Notes: generated by a model not told the origin, from the sequence alone. A stretch of DNA of 64,000 bases from Halorussus marinus (GCF_004765795.1 NZ_SBIV01000006.1:124001-188000); one strand, 5' to 3'. Positions 33,606-43,568 are shown, numbered from the stretch's first letter. A program made the numbers and translations.

Positions 33606-35273
33606 ATGCCTAGCAACTGGGCCGACCTGTTTCGAGACGTCGACGGACCGATCCCGGGACTGACCCGGCGCCAGCGGCTCGTGATCGCCTACGCCGGGGT
33701 CGTCCTCGCGGTCATCGTGGCGTACAGCGTCCTCTACAACTACGGCATGCGGACCCTGGAGGGGCGAAACCACTCGCTTTTCCGGTCGTTCCAGACCGTC
33801 GTGGAGACGATGACCACGACGGGGTACGGCGCCGACTCGCCGTGGTCGTCGCCGATCATGAACGTCTACGTCGCGTTCATGCAGTTGACGGGCGTCGCGA
33901 TCGGGTTCGCGACCCTCCGGGTGCTCGTCATCCCGCTGTTCGAGCGCGCGCCCCTCGACCTCAGCGACCGGCTGACCGCGAAAGACGATCACGTCGTGAT
34001 CTGCGAGTACCGCCGGGACACCGGCGTGTTGCTCGAGGAGTTTCGCCGGCTCGGCGTCGACTACGTCCTGATCGAGTCCGACCCCGAGGAGGCCAAACGC
34101 CTCTCGGACGACGGCTATCAGGTGATCCACGGCGACCCGGAGACCCCCGAGTCGCTCGATCGCGCGATGATCGGCGACGCGAGCGCCCTCGTCGCCGACG
34201 CGGGCGACCGGAACGCGAGCGTGATCCTGACGGCTCGCAGACACGCAGACGACCTGAAAGTCGTCGCGGTCACCGACACGCCCGACCACGAGCCGGCGCT
34301 CCGGGAGGTCGGTGCCGACACGGTCCTGTCGCCCCACGCGCTCATCGGCCGGCGGCTGGGCCAGAAGGCCGGCGTGTGGGCCGAGTCGCCCGAGGCCGCC
34401 GGCGACGCCGCCGTGGGCGACCTCCGGATCCGGGAGGTGCTCGTCCGGCGCAACGGGGCGCTCGCCGGGGTCGCCATCGAGGACGTCGGGTTCGCCGGGG
34501 ACTCGGATCGCTCGCTCGTCGGGGCCTGGGTCGACGGCGAGCTCGAACTCCCCGTCGAACCCGGGACCGAGCTCACGCCGAACTCGGTGTTGATCGTGGC
34601 CGGCACCGAGGACGCGCTCGACGACCTTCAGGAGGTCGCGGCCGGCATCCGGCCGTCCCGCCGCCACTCGGCGGTGATCGTCGCGGGCGTGGGGACCGGC
34701 GGCCGGGCGGCTCGCGAGGCGCTGGCCGACGAGACGGACGTGACGACCGTCGACCGGCGGGAGGCCCGCGGCGTCGACGTCGTCGGCGACGTCTCGGACC
34801 CGCGGACGCTCGAACTCGCCGATATCGAGACGGCGAGCGCGCTCGTCGTGACCGTCGACGACGACTCGACCGCGCTCCTCGCGGTCGCGATCGCGCGCAC
34901 GCTCACCGACGACCTCGAGATCCTGGTCCGGGTCGACGACACCGCGAAGTCGCCGACCGCGTTCGACGCGGGCGCCGACTACGCGCTGTCGACCCAGCGG
35001 GTCAGCGCCCGACTGCTCGCCAGGGAGGTCCGCGGCGAGGACGTGCTCACGCCGGTCGAACAGCTCCGGCTCGTCCGGATCGACGCCGCGCCGTTCGCGG
35101 GCCGGACCCTCGGGGCGGCCCAGCCCGACCCGGCGAGCGGCTACGTCCTCGTGGGCGTCGAGCGCGGCGGCGAGCTACTGCTCGACGACGGGACGGGGAT
35201 CGCCGACGGCGACGCCGTGATCGTGGCCGGCACCGACGTGACCATCCGGGAGTTCGAGCGCGAACTCGCGTAG
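33606..35273 (+). CDS. Two-TM potassium channel with two RCK domains
   Basis: 555 residues. TM1 (about residues 25-47), pore loop with filter 'TMTTTGYGADSPW', TM2 (about 80-105). Two RCK modules follow, each TrkA_N plus TrkA_C. The first ('DDHVVICEYRRDTGVLLEEF') has a degenerate glycine motif, as in MthK; the second ('AVIVAGVGTGGRAAREAL') has an intact GxGxxG nucleotide site. Predicted ligand-gated K+ channel of the cytoplasmic membrane, fitting the high-K+ physiology of haloarchaea. No obvious TATA box in the 94 bases upstream. Confidence 0.9.
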   Translation: MPSNWADLFRDVDGPIPGLTRRQRLVIAYAGVVLAVIVAYSVLYNYGMRTLEGRNHSLFRSFQTVVETMTTTGYGADSPWSSPIMNVYVAFMQLTGVAIGFATLRVLVIPLFERAPLDLSDRLTAKDDHVVICEYRRDTGVLLEEFRRLGVDYVLIESDPEEAKRLSDDGYQVIHGDPETPESLDRAMIGDASALVADAGDRNASVILTARRHADDLKVVAVTDTPDHEPALREVGADTVLSPHALIGRRLGQKAGVWAESPEAAGDAAVGDLRIREVLVRRNGALAGVAIEDVGFAGDSDRSLVGAWVDGELELPVEPGTELTPNSVLIVAGTEDALDDLQEVAAGIRPSRRHSAVIVAGVGTGGRAAREALADETDVTTVDRREARGVDVVGDVSDPRTLELADIETASALVVTVDDDSTALLAVAIARTLTDDLEILVRVDDTAKSPTAFDAGADYALSTQRVSARLLAREVRGEDVLTPVEQLRLVRIDAAPFAGRTLGAAQPDPASGYVLVGVERGGELLLDDGTGIADGDAVIVAGTDVTIREFERELA

Positions 35274-35328
35274 CCGCCTCGGTCCGCACCAACGGCCTTA
35301 ACGCCGCGACACGCGTAGGCCGGGTCGA

Positions 35329-36318
35329 ATGACTGCTGCCATCGACGTCGAGAACCTTCAAAAGCGCTACGAGGACGTCCGGGCGCTGGACGGCGTCTCG
35401 CTGACGGTCCCCGAGGGGAGCTTCTTCGGACTGCTGGGTCCGAACGGCGCGGGCAAGACCACGTTCATCAACATCCTCGTCGGGCTCGTCCGCCGGACCG
35501 GCGGTCGGGCCGAGGTGTTCGGCCACGACGTCGAGGACGACTACCGGCGGGCCCGGGACGCGATCGGGCTCGCGCCCCAGGAGTTCAACGTCGATCGGTT
35601 CTTCCCGATCCGGGAGGTGCTCCAGCACAAGGCGGGCTACCACGGCATCCCGGAGTCGACCGCGGGCGAGCGCGCCGACGAGGTGCTCAGGCGGGTGGGG
35701 ATCTACGACAAGCGCGACACCCGGTTCGACTGGCTGTCCGGCGGGATGAAACGGCGATTCATGCTCGCACGCGCGCTGATCACCGACCCCGACCTGCTGA
35801 TCCTCGACGAGCCGACCGCGGGCGTCGACGTGCAGTTGCGCCACGACCTCTGGGACCTCATCACCGAGCTCAACGAGGGCGGGACCACCATCCTGCTCAC
35901 CACCCACTACATCGAGGAGGCCGAGCGGCTCTGTGACGAGGTCGCGATCCTCGACTCGGGGCGTCTGCTCACCGTGGCGACCCCCGAGGAGCTGATGGAC
36001 CGGGGTCCCGACCGGATCACCGTCACGCTCCGGGACGCGCCCGCGACGGTCCCCGACCTGCCGACGCTCGCGGCGGGCGAGCGCGAGGGCCGGATCGAGG
36101 CGGTCGAACTCGACGGCGACAAACTGGTCGTCACCGCCACGCGGGGCGGGCTGGTCGCGCCCGATCTGGTCCGGGCGCTCGACCGGGCGGGCCACGAGAT
36201 CGTCGACTTCGACATCTCCCGGACCTCCCTCGAAGAGGTGTTCGTGGAGATGACCCGCGAGGGCGGTGGCGACCGGACCGCAGAGCCGGTCGCGGCCGAC
36301 GGGGGTGAACTGCCGTGA
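35329..36318 (+). CDS. ABC transporter ATP-binding protein (ABC-2 exporter type)
   Basis: 329 residues. Walker A 'GPNGAGKTTFINIL', Q loop 'LAPQEFNVDRF', signature 'LSGGMKRRF', Walker B 'LLILDEPTAGVD', and switch His in 'LTTHYIEEAERL'. A C-terminal domain of about 90 residues is typical of the DrrA/NodI group. Pairs with the permease, whose GTG overlaps its stop by four bases. TATA-like CCTTAACG (about 35296-35303) lies about 30 bases before the ATG. Confidence 0.93.
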   Translation: MTAAIDVENLQKRYEDVRALDGVSLTVPEGSFFGLLGPNGAGKTTFINILVGLVRRTGGRAEVFGHDVEDDYRRARDAIGLAPQEFNVDRFFPIREVLQHKAGYHGIPESTAGERADEVLRRVGIYDKRDTRFDWLSGGMKRRFMLARALITDPDLLILDEPTAGVDVQLRHDLWDLITELNEGGTTILLTTHYIEEAERLCDEVAILDSGRLLTVATPEELMDRGPDRITVTLRDAPATVPDLPTLAAGEREGRIEAVELDGDKLVVTATRGGLVAPDLVRALDRAGHEIVDFDISRTSLEEVFVEMTREGGGDRTAEPVAADGGELP

Positions 36319-37103
36319 GTCTGGTCTCCGGGCTGACGGGGTTCAAGACGCTCACCAAGCGCGAGATCCTGCGATTCCTCCGGCGGCCCCGCAACACGTT
36401 CGTGCCGCCGTTCGTGACCAACGTGCTCTACTTCGCGGTGTTCGGCGTCATCCTCGGCGACCGGGTGGGCGAGATCAGCCTCGCGGACGGCGACCCCGTC
36501 CCGTACATCCTGTTCATCCTGCCCGGGCTGGTGGTGCTGGGCGCCATCTCGAACGCCTTCGAGAACGCCTCGTTTTCGATCTTTCACGGCCGGTGGAACG
36601 AGTACATCGAGGAGACGCTGACGTCGCCGATGCCCTACTCCCGGATGGTCGCGGCGTACATCGTCGCGGGCGCGACCCGCGGGATCCTGGTGGGGTCGCT
36701 CATCGCGGTCATCGGCGCCTTTTTCACCTCGGTCGGGGTCGCCCGACCGCTCTACCTGCTCGCGTTCGGGCTGGTGGTGAGCCTGTTGTTTGCGAGCTTC
36801 GGCGTGGTCGTCGGGCTCTGGGCCGACGACTGGGACAACCTCACCATGATGAATCAGTTCATCGTCCGGCCGCTGGTGTTTTTCGGCGGCGTGTTCTACG
36901 CGGTCCGCGAGCTCCCGTCGCCGTACCAAGAGCTGTCGTTCCTGAACCCGATGGTGTACATGGTCAACGGCGTCCGGTACGGCTTTCTGGGCGTCTCGGA
37001 GGTCGACCCCGTCTGGTCGCTCGCGGTGCTGACGGGGCTGACCGCCGCGGTCGCCGGCCTCGACGTGGCGCTGTTCGAGCGCGGGTACGGCCTGACCGAC
37101 TGA
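36315..37103 (+). CDS. ABC-2 type permease
   Basis: 262 residues with six predicted TM segments and the ABC-2 membrane domain pattern ('TLTKREILRFLRRPRNTFVP', 'WNEYIEETLTSPMPYSRMV', and the late 'RPLVFFGGVFYAV'). With the preceding ATPase it makes an exporter; substrate unknown (drug, lipid or polysaccharide). GTG start coupled by GTGA to the ATPase gene. Confidence 0.91.
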   Translation: MSLVSGLTGFKTLTKREILRFLRRPRNTFVPPFVTNVLYFAVFGVILGDRVGEISLADGDPVPYILFILPGLVVLGAISNAFENASFSIFHGRWNEYIEETLTSPMPYSRMVAAYIVAGATRGILVGSLIAVIGAFFTSVGVARPLYLLAFGLVVSLLFASFGVVVGLWADDWDNLTMMNQFIVRPLVFFGGVFYAVRELPSPYQELSFLNPMVYMVNGVRYGFLGVSEVDPVWSLAVLTGLTAAVAGLDVALFERGYGLTD

Positions 37104-37158
37104 GGGGCCGTCGTCGGCAAGCGGTGGCTCTTTGCCGGCCCGCCACGACCTCTCGGGC

Positions 37159-37764
37159 ATGTCCGACGACGAACGCGACGCTCGGGGCACCGACGGCGAC
37201 GACCGCGATAGCGCCGACGCCGCCGACCCGCTCGCGTGGGAGAGCCTCGACGCCGAGGTGGCCTACAGCTGTCCGGGGTTCGACGTCCGGCGCGAGCGAG
37301 TCAGGCTCCCCGACGGCACCGAGACCAACTACGACTACCTCGCCGAACCGCCGAGCGTAGTCGTGCTTCCGTTCACGCCCGACGGGGAGGTCGTCGTCAT
37401 CGAGGAGTGGCGACAGGCGGTCGGTCGGGTGAACCGCGGGCTCCCGGTCGGGGGCACCGAGCCCGACGACGACGATCTGTCGGCGGCGGCCCGCCGGGAA
37501 CTCCGCGAGGAGACCGGCCACGAGGCCGAGGCCGTCGAGCGCCTCACCACCGTCGAGCCCGCGAACGGGGTCGCCAACAGCGTCCTCCACTTTTTCGTCG
37601 CCCGGGGCTGTACGCCGACCGCCCAACAGGACCTCGACGCCGACGAGTCGATTCGGGTCGCGACCACGACGATGGCCGACCTCCGCGAGCACGTCGCCGC
37701 CGACGAGGTCCGGGACGGTCGGACCACGTTAGGCGTCCTCTACTACGACGCGTTCGGTGAGTGA
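37159..37764 (+). CDS. NUDIX hydrolase (ADP-ribose pyrophosphatase-like)
   Basis: 201 residues. Nudix box 'GTEPDDDDLSAAARREL' then 'REETGHEA'; the first Glu of the consensus is Asp here. The upstream 'VVVIEEWRQAVGRVNRGLPV' is typical of ADP-sugar pyrophosphatases. An acidic N-terminal tract of 30 residues precedes the fold. Start at ATG 37159 is favoured by a T-rich box (GCTCTTT, about 37127-37133) 28 bases upstream. Confidence 0.85.
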   Translation: MSDDERDARGTDGDDRDSADAADPLAWESLDAEVAYSCPGFDVRRERVRLPDGTETNYDYLAEPPSVVVLPFTPDGEVVVIEEWRQAVGRVNRGLPVGGTEPDDDDLSAAARRELREETGHEAEAVERLTTVEPANGVANSVLHFFVARGCTPTAQQDLDADESIRVATTTMADLREHVAADEVRDGRTTLGVLYYDAFGE

Positions 37765-37845
37765 GGGTCGCGGCGCCGACCGCCCGACATCTCGGGGGTG
37801 TGACCGGTTCGGGCGGGTAATCAACGCCTGAACTACTTAGTCGTT

Positions 37846-37855
37846 AAACATATAT
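37846..37855 (+). promoter_or_regulatory. TATA box of the secreted-protein gene
   Basis: AAACATATAT in an AT-rich patch. Predicted transcription starts near 37880, leaving a leader of about 70 bases before the ATG at 37948, unusual in a window dominated by leaderless genes. Confidence 0.6.
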
Positions 37856-37880
37856 GGGCGGGACGAATTGTTTCGAACGA

Positions 37881-37936
37881 GCAACTCCGCCGACGAGACC
37901 GCCCTCCACCCCGAGAGCGTCCGCGAGCGGAGTTGC
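37881..37936 (+). repeat. Inverted repeat in the 5' leader
   Basis: GCAACTCCG (37881-37889) and CGGAGTTGC (37928-37936) are perfect nine-base complements separated by 38 bases. The first arm begins at the predicted transcription start, so the mRNA leader could fold into a closed hairpin ending 11 bases before the start codon. Confidence 0.6.
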
Positions 37937-37947
37937 AACCAACAGAT

Positions 37948-39231
37948 ATGAGATTCCGAGTACTTGCCATGATCGTGCTGGTCGTCGGCGCGGTGCCCGC
38001 CGCCACGGCGTCCGCCCCGTCGCCAGCCGACGCGACCGCCCTGAGCGACCGAGACGTATCGTCAGTCCAGGAGACCGCCTCCGAGGAGACAACGACAAAC
38101 GACTCCGAGTCGGACTCCTCGGACTACCGCAACCTCTACGTCGAGAGCGACTACGACTACCCCGACCTCAAGCCCGGCGAGTCCACCGAGTTCACCGTCA
38201 CGGTGAAGAACGGCGAGGACTCCGAGGTCGACCTCGACCCGCACGTCGTCGTGCCGCCGGTCGGCGAGAACCTCCTCAACGAGTCGTGGGTCACCATCGA
38301 GGGCGACTCGACGGTCGCGGCGGGCGGCGAGCAGGAGTTCAGCGTCACCGTCTCGGTGCCCGAGGACGCGGAGATCGGCCACTACCGCGGCCAGATCGCG
38401 TTCACCGACGAGACCGTGACCTACCCCGGTCGCCCCGAGCGTCCGGTCCACGCCGCGAGCCTCAGCGTCCGCGTCTGGCAGGAGCCGACCGTCGAGATCG
38501 TCTCCTCGACGTACCTCCGCGGACAGGTCGAAGCCGGCGACAGCGCGACCAAGCAGATCGTGATCGAGAACACCGGCGAGCAGGCGGTCCCGCTCAGCCC
38601 GCAGTTCGGCGACGAGCGCAACCGACGCTACGGCGGTAGCTCCTCGAAGATCGACCCCGCGTGGGTCGACATCGAGGCGCCGTCGAGCATCGACCCCGGC
38701 GAAACCGCGACGGTGAGCGTCACCGTCTCGCCGCCCGAGGACGCCGAGAGCATGCGCTACCGCGGCAACCTCGACCTCGGTCTGAAGGACCCGAACCGCG
38801 CCGACGACCGCGGCTACTGGCAGGAGATCAGCATGAACTTCGAGGTCTGGAACCAGCCCGAGCAGGCGTTCGAGACCTCCTTCGACGTGAGCGAGGACGC
38901 CGAGAACGTCACGCTCACGCTCTCTCCGCGCACCGCGATGTACGGGTCGAGCTCCGACGACCCCGCGAACTTCGAGGTCACCTTCGTCAAGCCCGACGGC
39001 ACGACCGTCACGGCCGAGCGCGTGCAGGTGACCGACCGCGGGTCGGTCGACCTGAGCGAGACCAACAACCCCGACGTCGAACAGCAGGGCGAGTACGGCG
39101 TCCGGAGCGGCGCACAGGAGTTCGTCTACCGGATCGACGATCCCGAAGCCGGTAGCTGGGACCTGCAGGTCATGCCCGAGAACGTGATCGGGTTCGGCTA
39201 CGAGATCGTCCGCAACGAGAGCGCAGAATAG
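37948..39231 (+). CDS. Secreted beta-sandwich surface protein
   Basis: 427 residues. Signal peptide (MRFRVLAMIVLVVGAVPAAT, cleaved around Ala-Ser-Ala) and an acidic Ser/Thr linker. Two COG1470-like beta-sandwich modules follow: 'LKPGESTEFTVTVKNGED' with 'DAEIGHYRGQIAFTDE', and 'QVEAGDSATKQIVIENTGEQ' with 'PPEDAESMRYRGNLDLGLKD'. A third beta domain closes the protein. No C-terminal TM or anchor is seen, so it may be released or bound non-covalently at the cell surface. The start is ATG 37948; an in-frame TTG at 37933 is less likely. Confidence 0.8.
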   Translation: MRFRVLAMIVLVVGAVPAATASAPSPADATALSDRDVSSVQETASEETTTNDSESDSSDYRNLYVESDYDYPDLKPGESTEFTVTVKNGEDSEVDLDPHVVVPPVGENLLNESWVTIEGDSTVAAGGEQEFSVTVSVPEDAEIGHYRGQIAFTDETVTYPGRPERPVHAASLSVRVWQEPTVEIVSSTYLRGQVEAGDSATKQIVIENTGEQAVPLSPQFGDERNRRYGGSSSKIDPAWVDIEAPSSIDPGETATVSVTVSPPEDAESMRYRGNLDLGLKDPNRADDRGYWQEISMNFEVWNQPEQAFETSFDVSEDAENVTLTLSPRTAMYGSSSDDPANFEVTFVKPDGTTVTAERVQVTDRGSVDLSETNNPDVEQQGEYGVRSGAQEFVYRIDDPEAGSWDLQVMPENVIGFGYEIVRNESAE

Positions 39232-39242
39232 CGGCTCCGCGG

Positions 39243-39253
39243 TCTTTTCTCTT
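39243..39253 (+). terminator. T-rich tract after the secreted-protein gene
   Basis: TCTTTTCTCTT lies 12 bases after the stop codon, in the short space between two convergent genes; it probably ends the plus-strand transcript. Confidence 0.4.
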
Positions 39254-39261
39254 CGGTGGGG

Positions 39262-39699
39262 CTACTCGCCGGTCTCGACGGTTAGCTCGTAGTCCGCGAC
39301 CGCGCGGGCGTCCTCGCCGGTCGCCGGGTAGACGAGCTCGAACGACCACGAGCCGCCGGGCGAGAGCTCCGAGACGCTCGCGTTCGCGGCGTCGAGCGCC
39401 TCGCCGTCCTCGTCTTCGAACGTCGCGGTGACGGTCGCCTCCGCCACCGTCTCCTCGGTCGGATTGTGGAGGGTCCCGACCACCCTCGCGAGCTCGCTCT
39501 CCGAGCCCTCGTTCGAGCGGACGAGGTCGTCGTTCTCCAGTTCGAGCGCCGGCTCCGGGGCGGCGGTGGTGGTCGAAGCCGTCGTCTGGGTGTCTGTCTC
39601 GGTCTCGACTTCGGTCGCGTCGCCGTCGTCGCCGAGGCGGCCGCCACAGCCGGCGAGCGCGCTCGCGCCGACGGCGCACAGGAGGGCACGGCGTCGCAT
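39262..39699 (-). CDS. Lipoprotein with FxLYD-like domain
   Basis: 145 residues. Signal peptide with lipobox 'SALAGCGG' (Cys at about residue 18), a Thr/Glu-rich linker and a beta domain '[20 protein letters not shown]' ending '[11 protein letters not shown]'. Likely lipid-anchored on the outer face of the membrane; function unknown. Start ATG 39699 is placed directly before the Arg-Arg-Arg of the signal. A minus-strand TATA-like sequence (about 39721-39730) lies about 25 bases upstream. Confidence 0.78.
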   Translation of the reverse strand: MRRRALLCAVGASALAGCGGRLGDDGDATEVETETDTQTTASTTTAAPEPALELENDDLVRSNEGSESELARVVGTLHNPTEETVAEATVTATFEDEDGEALDAANASVSELSPGGSWSFELVYPATGEDARAVADYELTVETGE

Positions 39700-39793
39700 A
39701 GGCGATCCAATACATCCGTCCCTCATAAGGGTTGTCGAGACGGACCGGCGGCGAACGGAACCCTTACCCGCCCGCTCGGGCTACCCGAAGCCG

Positions 39794-41269
39794 ATGACCA
39801 GAGAGCACTTCGAGATCCGCGACCAGGACGGGCTGGGTCGCATCGGCGAGCTCGCGGTCCCGCGGGCGGACGTGACCGTCGAGACGCCGGCGCTGTTGCC
39901 CGTCATCAACCCCCACCTGCGGACGGTCGAGCCCTCGCGGCTCCGGTCGGAGTTCGGCGCGGAGATACTCATCACCAACTCCTACATCTTCTACGGGAGC
40001 GACGACTACCGCCAGCGGGCGCTCGACGAGGGGCTCCACGAGGTGCTCGGATTCGACGGCGCGATCATGACCGACTCGGGGTCGTTCCAGCTGGCCGAGT
40101 ACGGCGAGATCGACGTGACGACCCCCGAGATACTCCGATTCCAGCGCGAGGTCGGGAGCGACATCGGAACCCCGGTCGACGTCCCCACGCCGCCCGACGC
40201 CCCTCGCGAGCAGGCCGACGAGGAGCTGGCGACCACTCAGGAGCGGCTCGAAGTCGCCGAGGGGGTCGACGTCGGCGAGATGCTCGTCAACGCGCCGGTT
40301 CAGGGGTCGACCTACCCCGACCTCCGCGAGCGGGCCGGTCGCCACGCCGCGGCCACCGACCTCGACGTGTTCCCGGTCGGCGCGGTGGTCCCGCTGATGA
40401 ACGACTACCGGTACGCCGACATGGTCGACGTGATCGCGGGCGCCAAGCGCGGACTGGGTCGGGACGCGCCGGTCCACCTGTTCGGCGCCGGCCACCCGAT
40501 GATGTTCGCGCTCGCGGTCGCGATGGGGTGTGACCTGTTCGATTCGGCCGCCTACGCGCTGTACGCCCGCGACGACCGGTATCTCACCGTCCGGGGGACC
40601 GAGCATCTCGACGACCTCGAGTACTTCCCGTGTTCGTGTCCGGTCTGTGCCGACCACGAACCGGCGGACCTCCGGGCGCTCGGGGACCGCGACCGCGAGC
40701 GACTGCTGGCCGAGCACAACCTCCACGTCACCTTCGAGGAGATCCGCACCATCAAGCAGGCCCTGCGGGCGGGCGATCTCCTCGAACTGGTCGAGACCCG
40801 CGCTCGGGCCCACCCCGCGATGCTCGACGGCTACCGGGCGCTGACCGACCACGCCGACCTCCTCGAACGCGAGGACTCGGCGTCGAAGGGCGCCTTTTTC
40901 TACCTCTCGGGCGAGAGCGCCCGCCGGCCCGAAGTCCTGCGCCACCGCGAGCGACTCGCGCGCCTCTCGCTCGACCCCGGCGACAGCGTCCTCCTCACGG
41001 AGGGCGGACCGAGCGACCGCTACGACGAGTCGTGGCGGGTGCTCGCACCGTTCGGACCGTTCCCGCGCCACCTCTCGGAGACCTACCCCCTGACCGCGGA
41101 GGTGCCCGAACGGATGGACGCCGAGGGACACCGGTCGGCCGCGAAGGGAGTCGCCCGACTCGCCGAGGCCAACCCCGAGACGGAGTTCACGCTCGCACAC
41201 CACGACTGGCCCGAGCGCGCGCTGGCGGCCGTTCCCGACCGCGTGGCGACCGTCGACCTCGCGGAGTGA
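39794..41269 (+). CDS. tgtA: Archaeosine tRNA-guanine transglycosylase
   Basis: 491 residues. Exchanges guanine 15 of tRNA for preQ0, the first tRNA step of archaeosine synthesis. Catalytic motifs: '[20 protein letters not shown]' (nucleophile region), '[20 protein letters not shown]', '[20 protein letters not shown]', '[13 protein letters not shown]', and the zinc site '[11 protein letters not shown]' with downstream His ('[13 protein letters not shown]'). This haloarchaeal form lacks the PUA domain, which is found on ArcS. TATA-like CCCTTACC (about 39760-39767) 30 bases upstream. arcS lies 0.5 kb downstream. Confidence 0.96.
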   Translation: MTREHFEIRDQDGLGRIGELAVPRADVTVETPALLPVINPHLRTVEPSRLRSEFGAEILITNSYIFYGSDDYRQRALDEGLHEVLGFDGAIMTDSGSFQLAEYGEIDVTTPEILRFQREVGSDIGTPVDVPTPPDAPREQADEELATTQERLEVAEGVDVGEMLVNAPVQGSTYPDLRERAGRHAAATDLDVFPVGAVVPLMNDYRYADMVDVIAGAKRGLGRDAPVHLFGAGHPMMFALAVAMGCDLFDSAAYALYARDDRYLTVRGTEHLDDLEYFPCSCPVCADHEPADLRALGDRDRERLLAEHNLHVTFEEIRTIKQALRAGDLLELVETRARAHPAMLDGYRALTDHADLLEREDSASKGAFFYLSGESARRPEVLRHRERLARLSLDPGDSVLLTEGGPSDRYDESWRVLAPFGPFPRHLSETYPLTAEVPERMDAEGHRSAAKGVARLAEANPETEFTLAHHDWPERALAAVPDRVATVDLAE

Positions 41270-41309
41270 GGCGGTCAGGACCGCCGACGGCGTCGTCGAA
41301 GGATCGTCG

Positions 41310-41657
41310 TTACTCCCCCGCAGAGCCCCCCAGAACGAAGCTGTCGATCGGCACGGCCGGCGGCTCGAAGGTGACGACGACCCCCGTCCACGCGCCCGCG
41401 ACCCCGAGGATGACGATCGCCCGGCCGAGCGCGCCGATCCCGCGGAACCACGCTCCGACGCGCCGGCCGAATCGGCTGGCCGCGACCGGTCCCGTCGCGG
41501 CCGCCCACGAGACGACCCCGATACCGAACCACACAAGCGAGACTCGTCCGGCCTCGTAGAGGTCGAAGGCTGGCGAGAGCGCGACGAGCGCCACCGTCCA
41601 CGACGGCGCCAGGCGGCGGGACTCGCCGGACCCGGCGTCGGGGCGGTTGTCGGCCAT
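41310..41657 (-). CDS. Small membrane protein between tgtA and arcS
   Basis: 115 residues with three hydrophobic segments ('SWTVALVALSPAFDLY', 'VSLVWFGIGVVSWAAATG', 'AIVILGVAGAWTGVVVTF'). Opposite strand to its neighbours. A minus-strand box (about 41685-41694) lies some 32 bases before the ATG. Function unknown. Confidence 0.6.
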   Translation of the reverse strand: MADNRPDAGSGESRRLAPSWTVALVALSPAFDLYEAGRVSLVWFGIGVVSWAAATGPVAASRFGRRVGAWFRGIGALGRAIVILGVAGAWTGVVVTFEPPAVPIDSFVLGGSAGE

Positions 41658-41768
41658 CAGATCGACCGTCGCACGTCACCGACCTAACTGTTTTGCCACG
41701 TCCCACCGGCCGTTCGACGCGCGGCGTGTCTCGCAAGATAGTTGCGTCTCGCCCCCCGACCGGACGGT

Positions 41769-43568
41769 ATGACCGACTACTTCGAGATTCACCGTCGGGA
41801 CGGCCCGGCGCGGATCGCCGAGTTGCGCCTCGCCGAGCCGGTGACGACGCCGGCGATCGCGGAGGCGGAGCCCCGCTCGGCCGACGGGCCGCCCGGCGGT
41901 CGCCGGGGAACCGTCGCCGTCGCCGACGCCGGCAGTCTCTGGACCGCCGACCGCGACCTGCCGGAGGGCAACGACGACGCACTGACCGTCCTCCCGCACC
42001 GGGGGTTCCCGAGCGGGACCGACGAGGCCGTGATGGACTCGTTCGCGGTCGAGTACCCCGACGTCGACTACCCGAGCGCGGCGGTCGTCGCGCCCGAGAC
42101 TGCCGGCGACTACGGGACCGACGCCTACGTCGCCTCGGGCGCACAGGGCTTTGTCGGCCACGGCGCGGGGTTCAAAGACGCCGTCGTCGAACTCCGCGAG
42201 TCGATCCCCGCCGACAGCGCGCTCTACCTGCCCGGCGTGGCGACGCCTGCGAACGTGGCGACGCTGGTCTACGCGGGCGTCGATCTGGTCGACGCCGACC
42301 GGGCGGTCGTCGCGGGGACACAGGGCAAGTACCTCACCACCGAGGGGACCCACTACCTCGAGGACCTCTCGGAACTGCCCTGCGCGTGTCCGGCCTGCCG
42401 GACGCCCGTCTCGGAGTTCACCCGCGCCGACTGCGCCGAGCACAACGAGAACGCGCTCCGGGCCGAACTCGGCGTCGTCCGCGAGCGCATCCGGGCGGGC
42501 CGACTCCGCGACTACGTCGAGGGGCAGGCCCGTCACGACCAGTGGCTCACCGCCGCGCTCCGGGAGTTCGACCAGCAGTGGTCGTACCTCGAACAGCGCG
42601 CGCCGGTGGTCCGGGACGCCGAACTCGCGGTTGCGACCGAAGACACCCTGCGGCGGGTCGAGATCCAGCGGTTCGCCGAGCGCGTGACGACCCGGTATCG
42701 CAACCGCTTCGACAACCCCCTCGTGTTGGTGCCCTGTTCGGCGACCAAGCCGTACAGCGACTCCCAGAGCCACGGCCAGTTCCACGACGCGATCCAGTTC
42801 CGGGGCCACACCGTCTCGATGACCTCGCCGATCGGCGTCGTCCCCCAGGAACTCGAACTCACCTACCCGGCCCAGCACTACGACGCGGTGGTGACCGGCC
42901 GGTGGTCCGAAGACGAAACGGCGTTCGTGGCGTCGGTACTCCGGCGGTACCTCGAACGAAACGACTACCCGCGGGTGATCGCCCACGTCCCGCCGGAGGG
43001 GTACCGTGAGGTCTGTGAGCGCGTCGAGGCCGACCTCGGCGTGGAGTTCGAGTACACGGTCGAAGACCACCCCACGACGACCGAGTCGCTCGGCAACCTG
43101 ATGCGGACTCTCGACGGCGAACTCAAGTACGGCAAGCGCGAGCGCCAGCACAACACGGTGAAGGCGATCGCCGACTACCAGTTCGGACCGGGCGCGGGCG
43201 ACGCGCTCTTCGAGGAGATCCGGACCGAGAGCCGCTACCCCAAGCTCCGGGTGCAGGATCGGGACGGCGTCCAGCTCGCGGCGATGGTGCCCCAGTACGG
43301 CGTGCTCTCGTTCACCCTCGCGGGCGCGCGCCGGTGGGTCGACTCGGAGGCGCCCACCAAGCGGGTCGAGATCGACGCGTTCGCGCCCCACGGGAGCGTG
43401 CTCGCGCCGGGAGTCGTGGACGCCGACGACGACGTCAGGGTCGGCGACGAGGTCGTCATCGAGGGCCCCGAAGCGTTCGCTGTCGGGCGCGCCGAGATGT
43501 CCGGCCCGGAGATGTCCGAGAGCACCCGCGGGATCGCCGCCAACGTCCGCCACGTCGAGGAGAAGTAG
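41769..43568 (+). CDS. arcS: Archaeosine synthase subunit alpha
   Basis: 599 residues. ArcS attaches lysine to preQ0 at position 15 of tRNA; RaSEA then converts the product to archaeosine. Domains: a TGT-like N-terminal half ('AVVAGTQGKYLTTEGTHYLE', cysteines in 'LPCACPACRTPV'), the ArcS-specific core with 'LVLVPCSATKPYSDSQSH', and a C-terminal PUA domain ('KRVEIDAFAPHGSVLAPGVV', 'VGDEVVIEGPEAFAVGRAEM'). TATA-like AAGATAGTT (41734-41742) about 30 bases before the ATG. Confidence 0.95.
   Translation: MTDYFEIHRRDGPARIAELRLAEPVTTPAIAEAEPRSADGPPGGRRGTVAVADAGSLWTADRDLPEGNDDALTVLPHRGFPSGTDEAVMDSFAVEYPDVDYPSAAVVAPETAGDYGTDAYVASGAQGFVGHGAGFKDAVVELRESIPADSALYLPGVATPANVATLVYAGVDLVDADRAVVAGTQGKYLTTEGTHYLEDLSELPCACPACRTPVSEFTRADCAEHNENALRAELGVVRERIRAGRLRDYVEGQARHDQWLTAALREFDQQWSYLEQRAPVVRDAELAVATEDTLRRVEIQRFAERVTTRYRNRFDNPLVLVPCSATKPYSDSQSHGQFHDAIQFRGHTVSMTSPIGVVPQELELTYPAQHYDAVVTGRWSEDETAFVASVLRRYLERNDYPRVIAHVPPEGYREVCERVEADLGVEFEYTVEDHPTTTESLGNLMRTLDGELKYGKRERQHNTVKAIADYQFGPGAGDALFEEIRTESRYPKLRVQDRDGVQLAAMVPQYGVLSFTLAGARRWVDSEAPTKRVEIDAFAPHGSVLAPGVVDADDDVRVGDEVVIEGPEAFAVGRAEMSGPEMSESTRGIAANVRHVEEK

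Noticed and set aside
37854-38639. Plus-strand frame starting in the promoter of the secreted-protein gene
   Set aside because: Arg/Pro-rich out-of-frame shadow of the secreted-protein gene; its start codon lies within the TATA box.
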